28,600 bases of DNA from Deltaproteobacteria bacterium RIFOXYA12_FULL_61_11 (GCA_001799195.1 MGSU01000291.1:1-28600); one strand, 5' to 3'. Counted from the first letter of the stretch, positions 14,574 through 22,632 are shown. Notes: a model not told the origin generated them from the sequence alone. Program-made: numbers and translations.

Positions 14574-16028
14574 ATGACAACGGAACACAGCCCGTTCTGG
14601 CGGTCCGAGGACTGGTGGTCGGTCTATCTCGGACTCTTGGTTTTCCTCCTCTCCCTCGGAGTCCTCGGAGGGCTCGATCTTTTAGGCTGGGGCGTCAAGT
14701 TCTCGGTCTGGGCCGACCCCCTGAAGGCGCTCAAGGCAGTATCCCCCGAGTACGCGGGGTTGCCCGGCTATCTCGCCCTGCTCGGCACCTATGCCGCCAT
14801 GCTCGTCCTTACCCTGGTCGGCGCCCACTTCCTCGGCCTGGACCTCAAACGCTTCCTCGTCGGCTTCACCGTCATCTTCGCCGTGTCCGCGCTGTGTCTC
14901 TTCCTCGGCCACTACGGTTACATCGCCGCCACCCCGGACAAGCGCGAGGCGCTCGGCCTCGGTTGGTCGCTCAACCTCACCGGTGAGGCCGGCTACATCC
15001 TCGCCCTGCTCGCCGGACTCACCCTCGGCAACCTCTTCCCCGCTGCCACGCGCCGCCTGGCCGAGGCCACCCGGCCCGAGTGGTACATCAAGACCGCGAT
15101 CGTGATCATGGGCGCGGCCCTCGGGGTCAAGGCTGCCTCGGCCACGGGTCTGGCCGGCACCATCATCTTCCGGGGGTTGTGCGCCATCGTCGAAGCGTAT
15201 CTCATCTATTGGGCCCTGGTGTACTTCCTGGCCCGCAAGTATTTCGGTTTCAGCCGGGAATGGGCCGCGCCGTTGGCCTCCGGCGTCTCGATCTGCGGGG
15301 TCTCTGCGGCGATCGCCACCGGGGCGGCTATCCGGGCGAGACCCGTGGTACCGATCATGGTCAGCTCCCTGGTCGTGGTCTTCGCCGTGGTCGAGCTGGT
15401 CCTCTTGCCCTTCCTGGCCCAGCAGTTCCTCTACCACGAACCCATGGTCGCGGGTGCCTGGATGGGTTTAGCGGTCAAGACCGACGGCGCGGCCGTGGCC
15501 AGCGGCGCCATCGTCGATTCCCTGGTGCGCGCCAAGGCCCTCGCCGAGGAGGGCGTCGTTTACAAAGAAGGCTGGATGCTGATGACCGCGACCACGACCA
15601 AGATGTTCATCGACGTCTTCATCGGCATCTGGTCCTTTCTTTTAGCCGTGATCTGGTGCACCAAGATCGATGCGGGCAAATCGGGTCAGCGGGTCGGCCT
15701 CGGCCACATCTGGGAGCGCTTCCCCAAGTTCGTGCTCGGCTATGTCTTGACCTTCGCCTGTCTGTTGGTCGCTGTTCTGACCTGGCCAGAACTGCAGGCC
15801 GTCGCGGCTACCGCCACGGACGAGGGCAACGTCTTCCGGGTCCTCTTCTTCACCATGACCTTCTTCTCGATCGGCCTGATCTCGGATTTTCGTAAACTGT
15901 GGGAGGAAGGCATCGGCCGCCTAGCCGCGGTCTACCTCATCAGCCTGTTCGGCTTCATCATCTGGATCGGCCTGTTCATCTCGTGGGTCTTCTTCCACGG
16001 GATCAAGCCGCCGCTGGGCAACGGTTGA
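14574..16028 (+). CDS. YeiH/UPF0324-family membrane transporter (putative sulfate exporter family)
   Basis: The 484-residue integral membrane protein matches the conserved core of the YeiH (UPF0324, DUF698) family: KTAIVIMGAALGVKA, SGVSICGVSAAIATGAAIRA and the later AGAWMGLAVKTDGAAVASGA region. About twelve membrane segments are visible. Family members are predicted exporters of small anions, linked to sulfonate or sulfite metabolism by context, with little direct proof. This one is longer than the roughly 340-residue E. coli type because of an N-terminal part and an extended region after residue 350. The ATG at 14574 is chosen for GGAGGAA 6 bases upstream; the frame is open to 14514. A small membrane protein gene follows after 20 bases. 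Confidence 0.88.
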   Translation: MTTEHSPFWRSEDWWSVYLGLLVFLLSLGVLGGLDLLGWGVKFSVWADPLKALKAVSPEYAGLPGYLALLGTYAAMLVLTLVGAHFLGLDLKRFLVGFTVIFAVSALCLFLGHYGYIAATPDKREALGLGWSLNLTGEAGYILALLAGLTLGNLFPAATRRLAEATRPEWYIKTAIVIMGAALGVKAASATGLAGTIIFRGLCAIVEAYLIYWALVYFLARKYFGFSREWAAPLASGVSICGVSAAIATGAAIRARPVVPIMVSSLVVVFAVVELVLLPFLAQQFLYHEPMVAGAWMGLAVKTDGAAVASGAIVDSLVRAKALAEEGVVYKEGWMLMTATTTKMFIDVFIGIWSFLLAVIWCTKIDAGKSGQRVGLGHIWERFPKFVLGYVLTFACLLVAVLTWPELQAVAATATDEGNVFRVLFFTMTFFSIGLISDFRKLWEEGIGRLAAVYLISLFGFIIWIGLFISWVFFHGIKPPLGNG

Positions 16029-16048
16029 TCCACTACCAGGGAAGCACT

Positions 16049-16216
16049 ATGCACACGCCCCGAGAACCGAAGCTCATCGAAGAACTCGACCGCATGCAGC
16101 AGGAACCCCTCCTGCCGATCGAGAAAAAGCTCATCACCTACAGCATCGTGCTGGGCGTGACCCTCCTCGCCCTGCTCGCCTGGATCAGTTGGACCTTCTT
16201 CGAGGTGCCTGGCTGA
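16049..16216 (+). CDS. Small single-span membrane protein (55 aa)
   Basis: A charged N-terminal half (MHTPREPKLIEELDRMQQEP) is followed by one membrane helix (about residues 29-50) and a short tail ending FFEVPG. AGGGA lies upstream of the ATG. The gene begins 20 bases after the YeiH-like gene, on the same strand, and is probably an accessory subunit of that transporter; the family is unknown to me. Coding status is supported by the second copy of its last 48 bases at 17540-17588, which differs only by conservative or silent codon changes plus one inserted base. Confidence 0.75.
   Translation: MHTPREPKLIEELDRMQQEPLLPIEKKLITYSIVLGVTLLALLAWISWTFFEVPG
16169..16216 (+). repeat. Direct repeat copy A: 3' end of the 55-aa gene
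   Basis: This 48-bp stretch, from GCCCTGCTCG to the stop TGA of the small membrane protein gene, recurs at 17540-17588. The two copies bracket the DUF4143 gene and its promoter (16217-17539). Confidence 0.9.
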
Positions 16217-16235
16217 GGGCTAGTACTCGGCAAGC

Positions 16236-16263
16236 TTGCAATTGTGCATTTGAAATGCATAAT
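16236..16263 (+). promoter_or_regulatory. Promoter of the DUF4143 ATPase gene
   Basis: TTGCAA (16236-16241) and CATAAT (16258-16263) are 16 bases apart, 18 bases upstream of the GTG start. The region is A/T rich in an otherwise GC-rich surrounding, and it lies inside the inserted segment, so the gene carries its own promoter. Confidence 0.5.
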
Positions 16264-16264
16264 T
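16240..16264. promoter_or_regulatory. 25-bp palindrome, candidate operator
   Basis: The core TGCATTT-G-AAATGCA (16245-16259) is a perfect inverted repeat. With one G/T mismatch the symmetry extends to AATT on each side, giving 12-base arms around base 16252. It covers the end of the -35 and all of the -10 element, so a dimeric repressor bound here would block transcription. A bidirectional hairpin terminator is less likely because no T tract follows and the arms are A/T rich. Confidence 0.55.
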
Positions 16265-16280
16265 ACCTGGCATACCCCAT

Positions 16281-17525
16281 GTGAAGGAGAAACCTGGTCC
16301 CTTGGACTATCTCCCCAGACAGGTAGAGAGCACCTTGGTCAGAGCGGTGGGGGAGTTCCCGGCCGTCGTCCTGACCGGACCGCGCCAGTCGGGTAAAACC
16401 ACGTTACTGCGACACCTGTTCGGTTCCAGCCATGGTTACATCTCCCTCGACCTGCCCGATGTCCGTGCTGCGGCCAAGCTCGATCCGCGCGGTTTCCTGC
16501 AACACTACCGACCTCCCCTCATCCTGGACGAAGTGCAAAACGTGCCCGAACTTCTACCGTACCTCCGCGAAGCTATCGATCACGAGCGAGCCGCCTGCGG
16601 ACGCTTCGTGCTCTCCGGTTCGCACAACCTGCTCTTGATGGAAAAGGTCAGCGAGACGCTCGCGGGTAGGACCGCAGTGTTGCGCTTGTTGCCGCTGGCC
16701 TGGGCTGAACTCGACCACCGTGATACGGCCGCGCTGCCCTGGGAGTGCGCTGCTGAAAGACCTGCCGAGTTGGCCGGCGTCTCGAGTTCAACCGACCCAT
16801 GGGCTCGAATCGTCCGCGGCGGATATCCAGAAGTAAGCCTGGATCCACAGCGGGATGCTCGACTCTGGCATGCCTCGTACCTGCAGACGTATCTCGAGCG
16901 CGACGTACGGCTCCTGCGCAATGTCGGGGACCTGACCCAATTCCAGATCTTCCTGCGCAGCCTTGCCGCCCGCGTGGGCCAACTGCTCAACCTCACGGCC
17001 CTGGCGCGGGATCTCGGGATCGCGGTCAATACTGCCAAGGCTTGGCTCTCGCTGCTGGAGGCCTGTCACCAGGTTGTGTTGGTACGCCCCTACTTCTCCA
17101 ACTATGGGAAAAGACTTGTCAAAACACCCAAGGTGTATTTCCTTGATACGGGAACCTTGTGTGCTTTGGTCGGCCTGCACGACGCCGAGCCAGCCCGGCT
17201 CGGTCCCATGGCCGGAGGGCTCTTCGAGAACGCGGCGGTCGTCGAGATCCTGAAGCGACTCACCCATCACGGTAAGAGCCCCGGGTTATCCTTCTGGCGG
17301 ACGAGCACGGGGCATGAGGTCGACCTGCTCGTCGAACACGCGGGTAGCCTCGTGCCCATAGAGATCAAGGCCACGGCGACACCGCGGGCAGAGATGGCCG
17401 CAGGCATCCGAATCCTGCGCGAGGCCCTCGGCGACCGTCTCGGTCCGGGCTACCTCATCCACGGGGGCACGCATCGCTTACCCCTCGGCCCAGCGCTCAC
17501 CGCATGGCCTTTGCTGGGGATGTGA
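16281..17525 (+). CDS. AAA_14 / DUF4143 family ATPase
   Basis: The 414-residue protein has the AAA_14 domain with Walker A GPRQSGKT (33-40), Walker B LILDEVQ (80-86) and a sensor-like SGSHN (112-116). A helical or winged-helix-like middle follows, then the DUF4143 domain. The C-terminus carries a restriction-endonuclease-like signature, with GHEVD (Glu346, Asp348) and IEIKAT (Glu361, Lys363), as is common in this family. Function is not established for the family; members are widespread, patchily distributed and often transferred. The start is GTG at 16281, without a good Shine-Dalgarno sequence. The gene stands alone, with its own palindromic promoter, between two copies of a 48-bp repeat derived from the neighbouring gene's end. 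No integrase or transposase is present beside it. Confidence 0.9.
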   Translation: MKEKPGPLDYLPRQVESTLVRAVGEFPAVVLTGPRQSGKTTLLRHLFGSSHGYISLDLPDVRAAAKLDPRGFLQHYRPPLILDEVQNVPELLPYLREAIDHERAACGRFVLSGSHNLLLMEKVSETLAGRTAVLRLLPLAWAELDHRDTAALPWECAAERPAELAGVSSSTDPWARIVRGGYPEVSLDPQRDARLWHASYLQTYLERDVRLLRNVGDLTQFQIFLRSLAARVGQLLNLTALARDLGIAVNTAKAWLSLLEACHQVVLVRPYFSNYGKRLVKTPKVYFLDTGTLCALVGLHDAEPARLGPMAGGLFENAAVVEILKRLTHHGKSPGLSFWRTSTGHEVDLLVEHAGSLVPIEIKATATPRAEMAAGIRILREALGDRLGPGYLIHGGTHRLPLGPALTAWPLLGM

Positions 17526-17539
17526 TCCCGACCTAGCGT

Positions 17540-17588
17540 GCCCTGCTCGCCTGGGTCAGTTGGACCTTACTTCGAAGTGCCGGGCTGA
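17540..17588 (+). repeat. Direct repeat copy B: displaced, frameshifted 3' end of the 55-aa gene
   Basis: Compared with copy A there are three substitutions and one inserted A. The substitutions are ATC to GTC (Ile to Val), GAG to GAA and CCT to CCG (both silent), a pattern of coding-constrained divergence. The inserted base (17570, or a neighbour) breaks the frame, so this copy is now a gene remnant. It lies 14 bases after the DUF4143 stop. Confidence 0.88.
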
Positions 17589-17609
17589 ACTGTTGTGGGA
17601 CCGCGGAGT

Positions 17610-19664
17610 TCAGGGGGTGGTCCCCGACATCGAATATGCTAGACCGCGTTGTTCCGTTGGGCTGGGAGAAGTGACCAGGGCGGCAATGGGTTGGTCCGCG
17701 GTGATGATGGCCGACCCGGTGAAGCCTGACGTAAGAGCGGCGATCTCAGCGGTACAGAGCTTCGCCCAACCTCGAACAGGAACGGTGACGACCTGATGCG
17801 CAGCCAGGTCACCGTTCTCGGCATGGAAGTCTATACCGGCCTCCACGGCAAGGGCGTGGTCGTGGACGACCCGGATGCAGGTCTGCCGGCCTTTAACATC
17901 CTTGTATATCGCGGGCAGATGAAGAACCCGGCCTTGGGGCATGATCCCGTTGTAGCCCATGCCGATACGCTGTTCGTCGTGATTCTGGAACACGGTGGCG
18001 ACAATGCGCCCATCATTCTCGCTCTCGAGCATGGCGAGACCGTCGAAACCGGCCTCAGGGGTCGTGGTGGTATCATCATTTTTCACAATCCAGGAAGCCC
18101 CGGGTTGGATGGACGGTGAGGTAACCGTTTTCAAGGCACTGCCGCCTGTGCTGGCGTAATAGGTGATCGTGCATCCGGTCGCAACGGTACCGGCGTTCTG
18201 GATGGCCAGGGTTGACGTATACCCGTTCGCGGCATGGGCTACCCAGGGCAGGATCAACCTGCTTGAGTGCGCCGGTTGAGCGATAGTCCCGAAGGCTCGC
18301 AAGCCAACGTCCGGGAGAGCTGATCTAAATACATTGCTGTCGGAAAAAGCATAGGCGGCAAGGGGGGCATCCGGTGCGGTGATGACCGCCGAGAATCGGG
18401 AATTATCCGGAAACCTAGCGTCAATCCGTATCGGAATGTCAACATTCTGAGATGCTTGGATAGGGGGATACTGATCTTCGAATAGCTGCAACCCATTCAA
18501 AGAATTGTAAAATGTTATTGAAATCGGAGTGCTGTCCTCGCCAAGGTTGATGATGGTTAACCCGGAGGTATAGAGGAGGTCGCGATTCTTCTCCAAGAGG
18601 GGGATGAACAACCTATTGCTGGCAGTACCAAAGGCGGGATAGCAGAAGCTGTCGTTCGTATCGTGAGCAGGATCATCCACGTTGATACGTTCGTTATGGA
18701 CAGCCATGGCGATGGGGACATCTGCCGTGACCCTGACCAAACCGCTGAATGAAGTCCCCAGCATGGTTTTATTCAAGGTATGGATTGTCTGCTGGCCGCG
18801 TTTTGCCAAAACAATGTTTTCGGATATTGAAAAAGAACTATTATCTTTAAAATAGGTGAGTTCCGCGGTCCCGGTTGTGACCTCCGAGGTGTTCACGAGC
18901 ACGAGTTCGCTGTCGAAATCAGCGGTCCGTCGGTACACAGGGGCGAAGAGCACAGGCGCTTCGTAGAACTCAGGCGTGTAAGGATCGGTAATTTTCTGTT
19001 CAACGGTCATCTCGAACCAGTGAGAGGCCAGTTGCCCCTCGCGGTCGAAAACAACCAAACGAATCGTATGAGTACCGATGTGGTTAATGTCGGGAGACCA
19101 GGTGAGTAACCCATCGGTACTATCGAGCTGCATACCTTCGGGTAGTTGTAAGGGGAAATAGAAAAAGGGCTCCGTCCCTCCAGCTACTTCGACTTGATAC
19201 GTGACAGCATTCCCGAGACGTAGGTTGGCCGGCGGCACTGAGGTCACCGTAGGTCTATTAAGCGGGGGGCCAGAGGCGCCCTGCGGCCCAATCTCACCTC
19301 GAGGCCCTGCCGGTCCCGGTTCACCTTGCGGCCCAACAGGTCCGGGCTCACCAGGCGCACCAGCGACCCCTGTTGCACCCTCCGGTCCCTGGATACCTAC
19401 GTCCCCAGGATCTCCCTTGGCTCCTTTGGATCCTTTCATGTCGGCGAGGAATTCTTCGTCCTCTTTCAATCTCCTGGTGACTTCGTCGAACAAGGCCTCC
19501 TCGGTGATCGCGCCTTCTTCTTGGAGCTTCAGCAGTTCCTCCAGTGTATACCCTTCGAGATCAGCAATGTGGGGTTCTATGAGGGCTGAGGGAGGCTTGT
19601 TCTCTGAGTTGCAGGCTACGATGCCGACGAACAGCAAGAGTATAGCGAGATGAGAACGTTCCAT
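17610..19664 (-). CDS. Collagen-like lipoprotein with Ig-like and repeated beta-sandwich modules
   Basis: The 684-residue protein has a lipoprotein signal (MERSHLAILLLFVGIVAC, lipidated Cys18). Residues 28-77 are helical and acidic, a likely trimerising coiled coil. Nineteen uninterrupted Gly-X-Y triplets follow (78-134, GSKGAKGDPGDVG onward). An Ig/cadherin-like domain of the putative-Ig (He_PIG) type spans about 135-230. Four diverged modules of about 110 residues come next, each starting with a hydrophobic strand (FAPVYR, LFIPLL, LILPWV, LHLPAI) and ending in a segment such as SAIITADQPIAALV. The whole looks like a trimeric surface spike or adhesin anchored in the outer membrane. The ATG has GGAG 8 bases upstream. 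Ligand and function are unknown. Confidence 0.85.
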   Translation of the reverse strand: MERSHLAILLLFVGIVACNSENKPPSALIEPHIADLEGYTLEELLKLQEEGAITEEALFDEVTRRLKEDEEFLADMKGSKGAKGDPGDVGIQGPEGATGVAGAPGEPGPVGPQGEPGPAGPRGEIGPQGASGPPLNRPTVTSVPPANLRLGNAVTYQVEVAGGTEPFFYFPLQLPEGMQLDSTDGLLTWSPDINHIGTHTIRLVVFDREGQLASHWFEMTVEQKITDPYTPEFYEAPVLFAPVYRRTADFDSELVLVNTSEVTTGTAELTYFKDNSSFSISENIVLAKRGQQTIHTLNKTMLGTSFSGLVRVTADVPIAMAVHNERINVDDPAHDTNDSFCYPAFGTASNRLFIPLLEKNRDLLYTSGLTIINLGEDSTPISITFYNSLNGLQLFEDQYPPIQASQNVDIPIRIDARFPDNSRFSAVITAPDAPLAAYAFSDSNVFRSALPDVGLRAFGTIAQPAHSSRLILPWVAHAANGYTSTLAIQNAGTVATGCTITYYASTGGSALKTVTSPSIQPGASWIVKNDDTTTTPEAGFDGLAMLESENDGRIVATVFQNHDEQRIGMGYNGIMPQGRVLHLPAIYKDVKGRQTCIRVVHDHALAVEAGIDFHAENGDLAAHQVVTVPVRGWAKLCTAEIAALTSGFTGSAIITADQPIAALVTSPSPTEQRGLAYSMSGTTP
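19263..19433 (-). repeat. Collagen-like Gly-X-Y repeat region (19 triplets)
   Basis: Within the lipoprotein gene, 19 consecutive Gly-X-Y codon triplets are seen, rich in Pro, Glu and Ala at X and Y. The pattern includes GEPGPVGPQGEPGPAGPR, a normal bacterial collagen composition. Confidence 0.92.
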
Positions 19665-19704
19665 AGACGCTCCGTCATGAGGGATGATCTCGAGTGTTGG
19701 GTGG

Positions 19705-19734
19705 GTTCTACGCCAATGCCTGGATTATTGTCAA
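19705..19734 (-). promoter_or_regulatory. Promoter for the collagen-like lipoprotein gene
   Basis: On the minus strand TTGACA (19734-19729) is followed after 18 bases by TAGAAC (19710-19705), about 40 bases upstream of the ATG at 19664. The -35 is perfect and the -10 four of six. Confidence 0.45.
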
Positions 19735-19742
19735 GGGTGGTA

Positions 19743-19913
19743 GCTCAAGATCTGAAACCCTTCTGTCTTGGGTGGATTGCAAATTGTTCTGGTTACCACG
19801 TTGGGGTGGCGCCGACGGGGGACCCCCGCCACGCGCAAGCATGAGCATGGTGGGGGTGTGAGGCGACAGGACCCCTTGTCCCACCCAAGACTGAAGAGAT
19901 ACCAAGATCTCAA
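19743..19913. repeat. Structured non-coding element with 16-bp inverted repeats and a GC-rich core
   Basis: Arms at 19760-19775 (CTTCTGTCTTGGGTGG) and 19881-19896 (its reverse complement with one mismatch) are 105 bases apart. Outside each arm stands an AGATCT (19748-19753 and 19905-19910) at a similar distance, so the inverted similarity extends loosely to about 30 bases. The interior holds nested GC-rich hairpins (GTGGCG at 19806-19811 with CGCCAC at 19827-19832; CGGGGG-A-CCCCCG at 19816-19828). It lies between the alaS stop and the lipoprotein promoter. It could be a small inverted-repeat mobile element (MITE-like), a terminator for alaS or a structured leader; there is no T tract. Confidence 0.5.
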
Positions 19914-19927
19914 GCGGGTGTAGCTCC

Positions 19928-22570
19928 TCACCCCAACACACCCAACAGCAAAGCCTCCAGCTCGGGGAAGCGGGCAGGGTCGGCCAGGGAGCCTTGGGCC
20001 AGGTGGGGTTTACCGCCGCCGCTGCCGCCGAGGCGTTCGGTCACGGTCTTGAGCAGGTCCGTGGCCGGGTGAGCGGCTTGAAGGTCCGGGGTCACGGTAA
20101 GGACTAGTGCTAGCTTCGGGCCCTGGGGCAGGGTCAGGGCGACCACGCCCGAGCCCAGGCGGTCGCGCAGGAGGTCGGCGCGGCGCAGGAGTTCGTTGCG
20201 GCCGAGTCCTTCGGGCAACTTCTCGACCAGCACTTTCGTGCCTTTCGGGGTCGTGGGTACGGAGGCGAGGCGCTCGGGCAGCCGGGCCACGAAGACCTCT
20301 TCGCCCAGCTTCTCGACCTGCCGCCGCAGTTCTTTGTTCTCGTCGGCCAGGCGGCCGAGGTGCTCGTCGAGACTGCTCTCGACCACCCCGAAGCGCTTGC
20401 CGAGCTTTTCCACCACCGCGAGTCGGTCGCGCAGGTACGTCAGCGCGCCCTCGCCGGTCCTTGCCTCGATGCGGCGCACCCCCGAGGCGATGCTCCCTTC
20501 TTCGGTCACCACGAAGGAGCCGAGGTCGCCGGTCCTCCTCGCGTGAGTGCCGCCGCACAGCTCCAGGCTCACGTCCTCGATCTGCACCATGCGCACCAGG
20601 TCACCGTATTTCTCGCCGAACAGGGCCATGGCTCCGTGGCGGCGGGCTTCTTCGAGCGGGAGGTCTTCATGGATCTCGACCGGCAGGTTGGCGAGGATGG
20701 CTGCATTGACCGCGGTCTCGAGGTGACGCAGGGCCTGGGGTTCCAGGCGTTGCGAGGTATTGAAGTCGAAACGCAGGGCTTCGGGTGAGACCTTGGAACC
20801 GGCCTGGTGAACCCCCTCGCCGAGGAGGTCGCGCAGGGCGCGGTGCAGCAAGTGAGTGGCGGTGTGGTTGCGGCGGATGGCTTGACGTCGTGCCCCGTCG
20901 ACCGTGGCGACGAAGGAAGTGTCGAAGAGCCCCAGGGGCAAGGCGCCGCTGCACGCGACGCGGTGGACGACGAGGTCGTTCTCGTTCCGCTGGACGTCTT
21001 GCACCGCGAGGCAGAGTCCGCAGCCCTCGAGGGTGCCGGTATCGGCGACCTGACCACCGCTCTCGGCATAGAAGGGGGTACGGTCGAGGACGAGCTCGAA
21101 CTGGTCCTCACCGTGAGCGCGGTAGCGCAGCACCCTGCACTCGGCCCGTTCGGTATGGTAGCCGACGAACCTCTTGCCGGCCAGTTCATCGTCACTACGG
21201 TAAGGACTCTCGACCCAAACCCCTGCCGCTGCGCCGGCTCCCTCGTAGAACTTCATCGCGCTGCGGCCGCGGGTCCGTTGGGCTTCCATGGCCTGATCGA
21301 AGCCGGAGCGGTCCAGCGTGGCCCCGCGTTCGCCGAGCATGATTTCGGTCAGGTCGACCGGGAACCCATAGGTATCGTGGAGCTTGAAAGCGGCTTCGCC
21401 CGGGAACCCCGTGCCCGGGGGAAGGGTCGCGAGGGTCTTGTCAAACAAGTCCAGACCGTGATCCAAGGTTGCGAGGAAGCGCTGTTCCTCGGTCCGGATC
21501 TCCCGTTCGACGTGGCCGCGCTTTTCGTGCAGCTCCGGGTACACGTCGCCAAGGGTCTCGGCTACGATCGCGACCAACTTGTAGATGAAGGGTTCGCGGA
21601 AGCCAAGTTCGCGGCAGAACCGCACGCCGCGGCGGAGAATTCGGCGCAGCACGTACCCTCTGCCCTCGTTGGAGAAGAAGGCCCCGTCGGCCAGGGAGAC
21701 CGAGACCGAGCGGACATGGTCGGCCACAACGTTACAGGCCACAGCCATTTTCTCTTCGGGGAGTTGCACCGGGGCTGCCGCTCGGATGGCCTGGATCAAG
21801 GGCTGGAAGGCGTCGGTCTCGAATACCGAGACCTTGCCGTTGAGGATGGCGGTCAGCCGTTCGAGTCCGAGCCCGGTGTCCACGGACTTGAAGGCCAGGG
21901 GGACGAAGGCGCCGTCCGCTTGACGGTTGAACTCCATGAAGACGTTGTTCCAGTACTCGAAGTAACGATCGCAGTCGCAACCCACGCCGCAGCTCGGCTT
22001 CCCGCAACTGTGGGCCGGGCCGAGGTCGTAGTACAGCTCGGTGCAGGGACCGCACGGACCGGTGGGACCCATGCTCCAGAAGTTCTCTTCGTCGCCCTTG
22101 TCCAGGTCGCCCAGGCGCACGATGCGCTCCGGCGGCACGCCGATGTGCGTGCGCCAGAGTTCGTAGGCCTCGTCGTCGTCCTTGTACACGCTGACGTGGA
22201 TACGGGAGGGATCCAGACCGAACCCCTCGAGCGAGAGGTTCCACGCCCATTCGATGGCCTCTCGTTTGTAATAGTCGCCGAAAGACCAATTGCCGAGCAT
22301 TTCGAAGAAGGTCAGATGGCGTCCGTCCTTGCCTACCGCATCGAGGTCGTTGTGCTTGCCGCCGGCGCGGATGCACTTCTGGACCGAACAGGCCCGGCGA
22401 TAGCCCTCGTCGCGCAAGCCAAGGAGCTGGTCCTTGAACTGGTTCATCCCCGCGTTGGTGAAGAGTAGGGTCGGGTCCTCGAAGGGGATCACCGGAGAGC
22501 TGCGTACCAGGCGGTGGTGCTGCCGGATGAAATAATCGAGAAAGGTGCGTCTGACGGTGCGGAAGTCCAT
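19928..22570 (-). CDS. alaS: Alanyl-tRNA synthetase
   Basis: The 880-residue enzyme charges tRNA-Ala with alanine in the cytoplasm. The class II catalytic domain starts at once (RRTFLDYFIRQHH, TNAGMNQFKD). The editing domain carries the zinc-binding His569/His573 (HTATH) and Cys672/His676 (CGGTH), which remove wrongly attached Ser and Gly. The C-terminal domain, with coiled coil and the Gly-rich GGSGGGKPH segment, serves oligomerisation and tRNA binding. Length and motifs are complete. The ATG has GGAGGG 8 bases upstream. A Cys-rich insertion (CGKPSCGVGCDC, near residue 190) is a variation in the catalytic domain that occurs in some bacterial lineages. The gene is divergent from the HEAT-repeat gene. 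Confidence 0.98.
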   Translation of the reverse strand: MDFRTVRRTFLDYFIRQHHRLVRSSPVIPFEDPTLLFTNAGMNQFKDQLLGLRDEGYRRACSVQKCIRAGGKHNDLDAVGKDGRHLTFFEMLGNWSFGDYYKREAIEWAWNLSLEGFGLDPSRIHVSVYKDDDEAYELWRTHIGVPPERIVRLGDLDKGDEENFWSMGPTGPCGPCTELYYDLGPAHSCGKPSCGVGCDCDRYFEYWNNVFMEFNRQADGAFVPLAFKSVDTGLGLERLTAILNGKVSVFETDAFQPLIQAIRAAAPVQLPEEKMAVACNVVADHVRSVSVSLADGAFFSNEGRGYVLRRILRRGVRFCRELGFREPFIYKLVAIVAETLGDVYPELHEKRGHVEREIRTEEQRFLATLDHGLDLFDKTLATLPPGTGFPGEAAFKLHDTYGFPVDLTEIMLGERGATLDRSGFDQAMEAQRTRGRSAMKFYEGAGAAAGVWVESPYRSDDELAGKRFVGYHTERAECRVLRYRAHGEDQFELVLDRTPFYAESGGQVADTGTLEGCGLCLAVQDVQRNENDLVVHRVACSGALPLGLFDTSFVATVDGARRQAIRRNHTATHLLHRALRDLLGEGVHQAGSKVSPEALRFDFNTSQRLEPQALRHLETAVNAAILANLPVEIHEDLPLEEARRHGAMALFGEKYGDLVRMVQIEDVSLELCGGTHARRTGDLGSFVVTEEGSIASGVRRIEARTGEGALTYLRDRLAVVEKLGKRFGVVESSLDEHLGRLADENKELRRQVEKLGEEVFVARLPERLASVPTTPKGTKVLVEKLPEGLGRNELLRRADLLRDRLGSGVVALTLPQGPKLALVLTVTPDLQAAHPATDLLKTVTERLGGSGGGKPHLAQGSLADPARFPELEALLLGVLG

Positions 22571-22603
22571 GGCCGTCCCTCCGGAGCGGAAAGAGCTTTA
22601 CGC

Positions 22604-22632
22604 TTTACAAGGTGGGCTGCATGCCCTATGCA
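22604..22632 (+). promoter_or_regulatory. Possible promoter for the HEAT-repeat gene
   Basis: TTTACA (22604-22609) and TATGCA (22627-22632) are 17 bases apart. An inverted repeat TGCAT-N5-ATGCA (22618-22632) overlaps the -10. The alaS promoter should lie in the same 100-base spacer on the other strand; TTGACC near 22665-22660 is a loose -35 candidate for it. Confidence 0.3.

Noticed and set aside
16281-17525. DUF4143 gene as half of a toxin-antitoxin pair
   Set aside because: No small partner gene lies within the inserted segment; only the promoter and the tail remnant flank it.
20807-22468. Long plus-strand open frame of 553 codons opposite alaS
   Set aside because: It mirrors the codons of alaS, which is complete and well conserved; the translation has no recognisable domain and no start signal.
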